A stretch of DNA of 64,000 bases, taken from contig OZ020613.1 of assembly GCA_963971575.1 (NCBI GenBank), positions 51,516,250 to 51,580,249 of the forward strand. The letters are read 5' to 3'. Source of the DNA: Liopterus haemorrhoidalis. Taxonomy: Eukaryota > Arthropoda > Insecta > Coleoptera > Dytiscidae. The stretch's first letter is position 1. Each line of letters opens with the position of its first letter. The notes under the pieces are model-generated. The model was not told where the DNA came from. It searched no databases and worked only from the letters and a program-made list of their open reading frames with translations. Shown here in pieces: positions 56,088 to 64,000 of this stretch. Position numbers and translations under genes: made by a program.

Positions 56088-57630
56088 ATTATTATCATGG
56101 GGTTTGTCAGGTCTTAACAAGCGTCCACTAATCTCAAACTTCAGCAACCTTTTGAGCCGCGTCATACTAGAGACTAGTGGAGCTAAATACACAGGGCTGC
56201 ATCCCAAACCCTAGCGATATGCAGTCGCGGAAATTACGCCAGATCCAGTGATGATCGGAGTGACCTGAGCAGCACTGCTTTCTGCATCCTGCAGATCAAA
56301 GAGTTGGCAGAAGATCTGCAGGCGGGAATGGACTCGATTTCCCTTCGATAGGATGCTTTTTTTACCACCAAATCACCAACTATCAGGACCACAAGCTTAA
56401 CTTAATACCCTGGATACAAGCTTTCTAAGCTTGGACAAGAAGAGATCCGTATACTTGGACCTCTTTTTCCTCCTCCTTGAGAGAAATATTCTTCTCAGCT
56501 GGACTTGTGAATTCGATCACAAACATCTGTTTGGTCTTCATATCCAGGAGCGTTATGTCCGGCTTAGTGGCTGTCAGTAACCTCGAGGTGGGGAAGGAGT
56601 AATTCCAATAAATACGGTACTTGGAATTTTCCACCTCCGATTCTATGTCAGAAGGGACGTACGGTATAACCGGTATTTGGTCAATACCATAGGCATGTCT
56701 AAGATGATAGTAGAGCACGCGGAGAGCAGCATTATGTCGAGACACGTAGCTCGACGCTGCAAGAGATGGACAAGCAGACAGAATGTGCATAATCGATTCA
56801 GGATGGTGGTGGCACAACCTACAGAGTGTGACTCCGCTATTTGGAATATGCGGGCCCTGTACGCCAAAGTATTTAGAACACCATCCTGACACGCAAACAC
56901 AAAACCTTCTGTTTCTGATCTCAAACCAACAGACTTAAGAAAACGAAAACGTGAGTTCGGTGGACAACTCTAGACTTTTAATATGTTTTGAAGAATAGAG
57001 TGCATACTTTTACTCATGTGTTCTTTTGTCAACATGTCTGTCTCGCCTCGTTTCACCGAACTGGTAACTCTGTTGTACTCCTCCCGAGAGAGTTGTACTC
57101 CAGGGTTTTCCTTGGCGGGACTCAAGTCTGCCAGGTTAAATCTCGTTGCTGCTCTTCGCGCTGCCTGGTAAAAAAACGCCCCTTTGCCACTAAATTCGTG
57201 CTCACTAACGAACTTTAATAGTGGGTCCTGACTTCTGAGGATACTGTTAGCTGTAACCAAGACGAGTCGATCGTGCAAGCACTTCAGATTAAGTAATCCC
57301 CGACCCCCGTTTAGACGAGGGTGGTAAATGAGCTGCACAGAAGATTTCGGGTGAAGACTTCGGTTGATGTTCATGATCTTTCTGGTTCTTCTGTCGAGAT
57401 CCTTAAGATCATCAACATCCATTTTATTACACCAAAAGTGTATGAAATTAATGGGACAACACGCATGTTTGTGGCAGCGATCTTGTTCTTACCAGACAGA
57501 CATGATCTCCATATCTGCCTCAGTCGTGCCATATACTTGCTGCGAAGGGCCTGCTTAATAAAAGTGACATCCTGGACATCCCTTTCACTGATGCCTAGAA
57601 ATGTGTAACACCCTTCGGCATTAAGATGTT
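56088..57630 (-). pseudogene. R2-superfamily LINE with restriction-like endonuclease, 5'-truncated
   Basis: Read right to left: GCYTFLGISERDVQDVTFIK and MARLRQIWRSCLSGKNKIAA near 57627-57480; then MRVVPLISYTFGVIKW, DLDRRTRKIMNINRSLHPKS and YHPRLNGGRGLLNLKCLHDR (57460-57280), which is the region just after the RT. A second frame (56892-56425) has the zinc knuckle CRLCHHHPESIMHILSACPS and then KPDITLLDMKTKQMFVIEFT, the PD-(D/E)xK-like endonuclease core. The C terminus is at 56425, and the 3'-UTR at 56097-56398 ends in a short ATA-type tail. A frame break near 56900-56970 separates the parts. Knuckle plus RLE after the RT is the domain order of R2, R4 and NeSL elements; no rDNA is nearby. The RT palm is lost by truncation. 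Confidence 0.82.
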
Positions 57631-58907
57631 TTAAGGTTTTTTACAAACTTTGTGACGTAAATCCTAACGTGACATCAATTTAGTTTTTGTATCGCTCTTG
57701 TAATTTAATAAATAAATTAATTGCTCCTACTTAATAAACTGTCCTTGCAGAATAGTGCAAAGATCTTATTATCCGATTAAGTGGCAACCAATATTGTTTC
57801 TAAGATAATTTTCAAAGAGTTAAATCAGTGTTATATGAAGCAATATCATGTAGAATACAAACATAGAAGCAAGACTAACTTCATATTACTTATTAGAGTG
57901 GACGGATATTATATGCCCCTGAGAAACTCTATCCCAGATCGCATTACTGTAGAGCGGGTTGCCCGCCTTGTCATCTCCCTGCATCTTTGCAGAACAAATA
58001 ATGATTTACGAATTCCACACTGCTTAATTGTTGTTAATTACTATAATTAGAACAGTAAAAAGTATAAGAGGAATTGTGAGATTGTAGTGATGTATTTTTA
58101 GAGTAAAAGTTACTATTTTTAGCACATAATACATTTGATTTATTAATAACAACTGTTTTGAAATTTGAGACTTTAAAAGAACGAGTATTGTTAATTAGTT
58201 AGTTAAAAGTTATGGCAGATAGCAGTAAACGCTATTAGCGCCTAATGCAGCCTGAGAGAATGAGTATCAATTACAATAAAGTTGATTTTACAATATATAC
58301 AGAAACTTCCTACTTAGAGACTTAGGTGCAAGTTATTTTTTGGGTCCCAAAAAACTTTTCGATAAAAATGATCTTTTCACAAAACAAAGAAAAATAATAA
58401 TACATAAAATCAGTGGCGTATTCATGGAGGGGGAACTGGAAATACGTGCACCTCCCCCCCACCTTAAGGCCCAATGAAATTTACACAATTAAATTAATCG
58501 TAGAGCAAAATAACTTATGCATTTTACAATATACAAGCTATATTTTATTATGATTAGTATTAAGATTAATAGAAAAGGTTTTCGTACTTTTTTTCAATTC
58601 CCTTTAAAAACTAACAATTTGACAGTTGCTTTCAACCTATTTATTACGTTGCCTAGCAACGGTTGTGTAGGTGTCATAAGGAAAGTAAATTCAGTTAAAA
58701 TAACAATGCTTCCGACTAACTCTATCAAAAAATATATTTGAAGTTCGATAACTAACTATATTATTGAATTTTAATCCTTGCCTAGCAACAGATGGCCATT
58801 GTTGTTTGAACCTGTTATGTAATGACCTCAACCTCTTAAATAATGAGCTCATTACGTAACAGGTCAGCATTTATTAATCACTGACACGCCTGTAATGAAC
58901 GTATATC
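57631..58907. other. Spacer with a 15-bp inverted repeat
   Basis: CCTGTTATGTAATGA (58811-58825) and TCATTACGTAACAGG (58849-58863) are inverted with one mismatch. Near 58411, CAGTGGCGTATTCATGGAGG is a hAT-type left end without partner. No gene. Confidence 0.5.
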
Positions 58908-58909
58908 TA

Positions 58910-59649
58910 CGAGGGATGTTTCCAAAATTCTGGGAATTTAGCTATAATTTTTATTATTTTGTTAATTTTCGTCAATATTACAATGCAGTTTTTCAAGATA
59001 ATCTCCATTTAACAGAATACATTTATCCCAACGATAAACTATTTTTTTTAAGCCGTCCTCAAAGAACTTTCCTATTGAGTTTCTGTTCTGGTCCCAACAG
59101 CCTTGGCACCCAGCGCGGCGAAACCTTGCTAAAGCCCAAACAATCATGCAAGATATCATGAACTTGTTGTGTACCTATTCCTAGGCGCAAACTAATTTGA
59201 CGAATAGTCATTCGCCTGTCCTCTTTCAGTAGGTCTTCGACGGCAGTAATGTTTCTTTCATTTACCGACGTGCTTGGGCGCTCACTGCGTGGATCGTCTT
59301 TTAGTGATGTTCTACCGGTTTTAAAACGATCGATCCACCGATAAACAGTCTCTTCTGCAGACTCACCAAATACTCCTTGCAGACGCTGAATAATTTCTGA
59401 TGCTTTCACACCTTCTTTCCACAAAAAGAAAATTATTGCTCTTTGAGATTTTGCTACGTCTTCCATGGTTACAAAAACAGTGCTATGAAAACGCGTCTAT
59501 ATCAGTCGAACACCTAAATCAGACTGAACAATATTGCACTAGATAGTTGCATAAACATGTCAAGACTTGTCTGGCACCAATAACATTGCCTATAAGTTCT
59601 GCGTAATTTAATTATAGCACAATTCCCAGAATTTAGGAAACATCCCTCG
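58910..59649 (-). mobile_element. Internally deleted mariner, third copy
   Basis: CGAGGGATGTTTCCAAAATT and, inverted, CGAGGGATGTTTCCTAAATT are the ends, matching on to about 40 bp. TA abuts both (58908-58909, 59650-59651). 740 bp, so over 40% of a full element is missing. Confidence 0.9.
58975..59466 (-). pseudogene. Mariner transposase, N and C termini only
   Basis: From the ATG at 59466: MEDVAKSQRAIIFFLWKEGV, KASEIIQRLQGVFGESAEET, VYRWIDRFKTGRTSLKDDPR and ERPSTSVNERNITAVEDLLK. This is the paired helix-turn-helix region. RMTIRQISLRLGIGTQQVHD and ILHDCLGFSKVSPRWVPRLL follow, reaching the linker before the first catalytic Asp. The reading then jumps, in another frame, to KFFEDGLKKIVYRWDKCILL and NGDYLEK, which is the extreme C terminus. 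The entire catalytic core is absent. The DNA-binding half is intact, so a truncated peptide that still binds ends is conceivable but unproven. Confidence 0.9.
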
Positions 59650-59651
59650 TA

Positions 59652-61829
59652 TATAGTTGTGGAAAAAAATATTTTCGGAAATATGAAAATCTTTTGAAGC
59701 GTTGTATCTAAATGGGCTGTTTCGCAAAGTGCATTTGAACAAGTTAATTGTGAACGCAAACCTATACCGCACATTTGAAATAGTTATCTGTGTGACTGTG
59801 GTGCGCACATGTCAAAAGTGTATTACATATATACAATATACGAATATTATGATTTTAACTGACAAAGCAACTTGCTACTAAAGAGCCGACACGCAGAGCG
59901 GAAAACGGTAGAACACACTGGTCAATTTCCTCAATATCACTCGATTTTCACAGCCTAATAACTGCTTTGATGTTCAATGGTTTTTCAAATATAATATTCT
60001 TAGTTTCAGAGTGGAATACCTGATTTTTCCTAATTTTATCTCCTTCGTATCTCTTATAATAAAGAAGTTATCAATGCTTAAACAGTTCCCCAAAATACCC
60101 TGTATCTCCAAATGAAAGTATAAAATTCAGTGACTTTGCATTAAAAAAGAAAAATAGATTTTTTGTTTTTAAACGTAATATATTTCTGTAGTATTAAAAT
60201 AGATAAAATTGTAGGTTTTTATATCTGATGGATGCAAACGAGCCATCTAGCGGGAAATACGTTAACAAAATGTGCATGCTCATGTAAAACATTTGGCAGG
60301 GTTTTAACATATGCGCCATTAATCTAATTCACCTTATCTTTACTGTTTTAGTGCTTTGTATGAATAAAATTTTAAATAAAATATCCAGTCTTTATAGTTT
60401 ACCTCATAATTTTCGCCATCACCACTTGACTTCTTGCTCATTGCCTTGTGCATTCCATTAATTTGGCGAATAGTATAAAGGATAAACAGGTGACTAAACG
60501 TGCGGACATTCGGGTCTTTCTCGGTATTTTTGTCCTGCCTCAAAGAGAAATTTCAGTGTACCAGTTGTCATTGTCTTTCGTCTCTTTTCTCTTATATTTA
60601 AACAATATATTTGATAATTTCCTTTCAGCCCCTTTCACCCTATTGCGTCCACCTACTTACAGCACTACTCCTCGATTTCAATTCGAAATGCCGATCGGTA
60701 CGTCCATATTTATTGCAGTATCGCTCGGCAGTGTTTGTAGAGATGTGTATTTCATCTCATTACGTGGAACTGGCTCATTGGATATAGTTCATTTTAGCCG
60801 GCTCAGTGAACCGGTTCAGTAAACGAAGACAGTTCCTCCACCTATTCTTCAACACGATTTTTAGTTTCCAATATGCACATGGTACGTCCCCTACTGCCTG
60901 CATTTGCATTATGAATTCAAGATGTAATTTATCACTTGTTAACAATCTCCCTCACTGTCTTGCTTTAAAGAAATAAAGAAGATAAACAAATAAGATTCTA
61001 AAGAAATGAATTATCTACCTTTTTTGTTATGGATATTTTTAAGTAGAAAACATTTCTCCAGTATTACTGGGTTAAACTATGTTAGGTTATGATAAACTTT
61101 ACATTGTAGTTTTATTAAATTCTTCTTAAAACTTTACATGTATAATAAATACACACAAAAAAATGTGAAGAAGTTAAACTGCTGACGTAACATAGAGAAA
61201 AATAATACATTTACTATCTACTCTACGTTATATAAACTTTGAGTCAAATGTCCATGCTTGCAAGTGTCAAAATTACCACGAACGCGTCCAACCAAATTCA
61301 GCAAACTCTTTTTTGGTAGCGACAAAAACTGACCCAGAGCGGATCAGTTCGAGCGCTTTGGGATCGGCTCGAATAATGCGCGTGATCCAGTCCATACCGG
61401 TACATTACAGGATCAGCTCACTTATCTTGGGTGTTATTTGGAAACATTTTCTGGAACTGGATAATAATAAGACTAAGTGGGAATTTTGTAGACAATTATG
61501 AACAAAAAGTGCAACAGGTGGCTTCCACAAGAAACTTAAGTTGACATGAGCTGATATGTGCATAATACATCACAAGTCGAATCCTCGATATGTACACCGA
61601 TCTGGTTCACATTTCTCACGAGTCACAATCCTTCAAACGTCCAACCGAATCCTTGAAACTTTGAGTGAACCGGTTCATTTAAATTTGGTGAATCGATTCA
61701 ATTTCGGCTCAATAATATATTTGAAATAATCAGTTTTGTCATCGTTGAAGGCAGAAACAGATTGATAAGCCGTTTCCGAAATGTCAGAATTTTATATTTT
61801 ATGAAGTATTATATCTTTTTGATACATCA
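59652..61829. other. Long spacer without recognised gene
   Basis: Over 2 kb. Open frames at 60448-60822 (124 codons) and elsewhere show no domain. Words like GAACCGGTTCA recur near 60810, 61670 and 61692. Around 61310-61440 the DNA is less AT-rich (GATCAGTTCGAGCGCTTTGG), possibly an old repeat. Confidence 0.4.
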
Positions 61830-62130
61830 TCATTACTCAGCCTTTCTTGTCCACCGCTGAACGTAGGCCTCCCCAAGCTTTTTCCATTCGGAAAGATCTT
61901 GTGCTACTGATTTCCAGTTCCCCGCAACTCTCTTTACCTCATCCGTCCACCTAGTTGGGGGTCTTCCTCTGCTTCTATTGGTATCTCTGGGTCTCCAATC
62001 TAGGATCTTCTTTGTCCATCTGTCATCTTGAAGTCTAGCCACATGTCCAGCCCAGTTCCATTTAAGACGAGCAATTCTTTCGATGACGTTACATACTTTT
62101 GTTTGTTCTCGAATCCACTGATTTTTTTTT
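61830..62130 (-). pseudogene. LINE C-terminal tail fragment
   Basis: On the minus strand, decayed ERIARLKWNWAGHVARLQDD then RWTKKILDWRPRDTNRSRGR, PPTRWTDEVKRVAGNWKSVA and EWKKLGEAYVQRWT. The GHVAR, DDRW and RGRPPTRW words are hallmarks of the extreme C terminus of a LINE group widespread in insects, probably the same as the RT piece at 31990-32330. An AC/GT frame break at about 62045 separates the first part. Only about 300 bp remain. Confidence 0.85.
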
Positions 62131-63379
62131 CGATCAGCTAAATTAATTCTCCACTTTTGATACTAATACTCAATAGTCAATGCTCAATACTGATACTAAC
62201 ACTCAATATATATTGTACTTGTCTAGCCCAGTACTATCAGCAATAGTCCAAAACAATGGTGTCCGCAGTATCTGTAACAGTGTGGACGCAACTTTGTTGT
62301 CCGGTGTCCGGGAAGGGAACAGTATAATCACAGAGCCATGGCAATCTGAAGATGATAAAATTTAATTTATTCCAATGAATTTCTTATCTCCATTAATTTC
62401 CATTCAATCATGAGTTCATTGTAAATTAATTAATTAATTTTATAAATGCACAACGTTAATAATTACAAAGGGTGAATATAATCAATGAAGTGGTGTAAAT
62501 GAAATGAAGTGAACAACATTTAACTAATCACGGGGCATGTCTCGGCTGGCCGTGGATGGATATGTTTGCGAATATCTCCATCGGAACGGCCAGTAGTCCA
62601 TCATTCTGTCAGTCACAATGCCGGCTACCCAGAGGATGCCACACAAACATACCGATATGGTTAGAAAAGACAAATATTTGCTTGTCTACATTGACAACAG
62701 TGGCGCTCACAATTATACTGTAATATTAAATTAGATTTAAATAGGTGATAGCAACTTGATATTATGTACTTGTCATTTATGAACTGCCTCCCGCTGACAA
62801 TGTTGAACACAGATATTTTTCTCCTGTGGGGAAATTACATGAATCGGGGGACTATAGAAGCCGGTGGAACTATATGACGTGGAGTAGATTAGGTAGGTGT
62901 TATTATTGCTAAAAAGCGGGATTGGGGTACCCCCTTAGATTCAATATTTTCTGCTGACTCTGTTTCGTTAGGAATTTTTCATAGGGTGGGCTCAAAAAGC
63001 AAAAAAAAAAAAGGTTTTTTAACTTCCCTTTTAATATTTAAGAAAAATTAAGATGTAAAGATGACAGCAGGCCGCAAATGACCCTTTGGCCAGCTTCCAT
63101 CTTTAAAATATGGTCGATGTTCGTGTTTAGTGATGTCAAATCAATTGTGCGCGTCTCCAGAACAGTACAATTCTGACAAGTATCGTCTACAAAACTAATT
63201 TTGCAGCGAATATTTATGTATCTAATAGGATATTTTTTGTTGTAAAAAAATGTCATGTAATTATAAATAAACAAATTCCATTATAGACATAATCTTGTAA
63301 ACCAATCGATGCATATTTAAGTACGACACCACGATACGGCAAACTGTAGCAAAACCTTCATTTTACAAAAATGTTTCTA
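62131..63379. other. Spacer without recognised gene
   Basis: Slight AT-rich low-complexity words (CAATACTGATACTAACACTC) near 62170-62205. No gene or element end recognised. Confidence 0.45.
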
Positions 63380-63860
63380 GCTATTTTTAAAGGTAATGGA
63401 GCGGCTGATGACGCTGCAAAAGCCGCCTCACATAGATTGATGTGAGTTTCATATTTCCAGATGACGCAAAGAGTCATCTGAAACATCTGGTTTTAGCCAA
63501 GTGGCAACATGAGTGGAGCAGCACATAGAATTATAAGATAAGATTAAGAGAGACATTAAACCATGGGGTTCTTCCTGCAGGATTAACCGCAGGGAGCAAA
63601 ACCACCATCATACTCCTCCGTATAGGCCACTGTTGGTGGAAACATGGACACCTCCTTCGAGGAAGAGTCTCCTATATGTGAGACGTGTAACACAGATTTG
63701 TCTGTGTTACACATTTTAACTGAGTGTGTACAATTCTAAGATGTCAGGGAGAGGTAAGGCTTGTGGTATGACCTGTCAGTTGCTTTAGGTAACGACAGAG
63801 TACTCATGGACAAGCTGATATTCTTCCTGAGAGAATCGAATTTACTGTTTTATTTGTGAA
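63380..63860 (+). pseudogene. Jockey/R1-type LINE C-terminal fragment
   Basis: GNGAADDAAKAASHRLM near 63393-63440 is the end of an RNase H-like domain. Then come DDAKSHLKHLVLAKWQHEWS in a shifted frame, ICETCNTDLSVLHILTECVQ (63675-63735, a Cys/His zinc-knuckle-like C-terminal motif) and VLMDKLIFFLRESNLLFYL to a stop near 63858. Several stops and shifts interrupt it. It is kin to the fragment at 31020-31330. Confidence 0.8.
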
Positions 63861-64000
63861 GTCTTGCATCTTATTTTAATGTGTTCTATTTCTAGATCGT
63901 GATATTCGAAGGTAATAGTCCCCTTTACAGCCTCTTACCAGCACCCTACATCTGTTCAATTTTTCGAACAGACTTTTTAGCTTATTTATTTGTGTTTATC

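Noticed and set aside
56643..57608. Plus-strand frames of 64-95 codons across the RLE LINE
   Set aside because: They are antisense to recognisable minus-strand RT and endonuclease sequence.
60448..60822. 124-codon plus-strand frame as a host gene
   Set aside because: No domain, no recognisable homology and no start or splice context better than chance.

Overview
The window is AT-rich eukaryotic nuclear DNA, most likely from an insect with a large, repeat-filled genome. The evidence is the content: mariner, hAT, PIF/Harbinger-like, pogo-like and TTAA-flanked DNA transposons, a Ty3/gypsy element, several non-LTR retrotransposon lineages including one with a restriction-like endonuclease, tRNA-derived SINE-like pieces, and (GACA)n-bearing repeats with helentron-like ends. 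I cannot name the order or species. I find no convincing host protein gene, rRNA or functional tRNA gene, and no CRISPR array; the window reads as an intergenic or intronic transposon graveyard with one very recent arrival.

Layout. 1-6.9 kb: a MITE, a helentron-like copy (2048-3242), a decayed LINE (about 3960-4960) and a second GACA-bearing repeat (5565-6213). 6.9-14.2 kb: a complete Ty3/gypsy LTR element on the minus strand (6884-14190) with 1,248-bp LTRs that I see as identical, GTAG target duplication, tRNA-Lys-type primer site, polypurine tract, gag, and a pol broken by one homopolymer indel inside integrase. 14.8-17.2 kb: two helentron-like copies joined head to tail. 18.7-20.3 kb: a mariner carrying an inserted 330-bp inverted-repeat element. 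21.9-24.9 kb: a Harbinger-like MITE inside an older repeat, then a deleted hAT and another MITE. 28-32.3 kb: a hAT MITE, a LINE with a 237-bp insertion that holds a hammerhead-ribozyme-like motif, and two more LINE fragments. 35.5-43.2 kb: a repeat split by a hAT, a deleted mariner, and MITEs. 39.8-46.6 kb: two long helentron-like copies in inverted orientation. 47.4-50.1 kb: a TTAA-flanked element with the tail of a Mutator/Kolobok-like transposase, then a hAT nested inside another hAT-type MITE. 51-55 kb: several MITEs with clear target duplications. 53.6-57.6 kb: two copies of an R2-superfamily (restriction-like endonuclease) LINE. 58.9-59.6 kb: a third deleted mariner. 61.8-63.9 kb: LINE C-terminal fragments.

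How they work together. No element other than the LTR retrotransposon looks close to autonomous. The gypsy element has every cis signal, and its only visible lesion is one extra base in an A/T run. The other elements are internally deleted, truncated or non-autonomous copies that would need enzymes supplied from elsewhere. Nesting gives a relative order: helentron-like and family-3 repeats are oldest, hAT, Harbinger-like and mariner insertions are younger, and the gypsy element is youngest.
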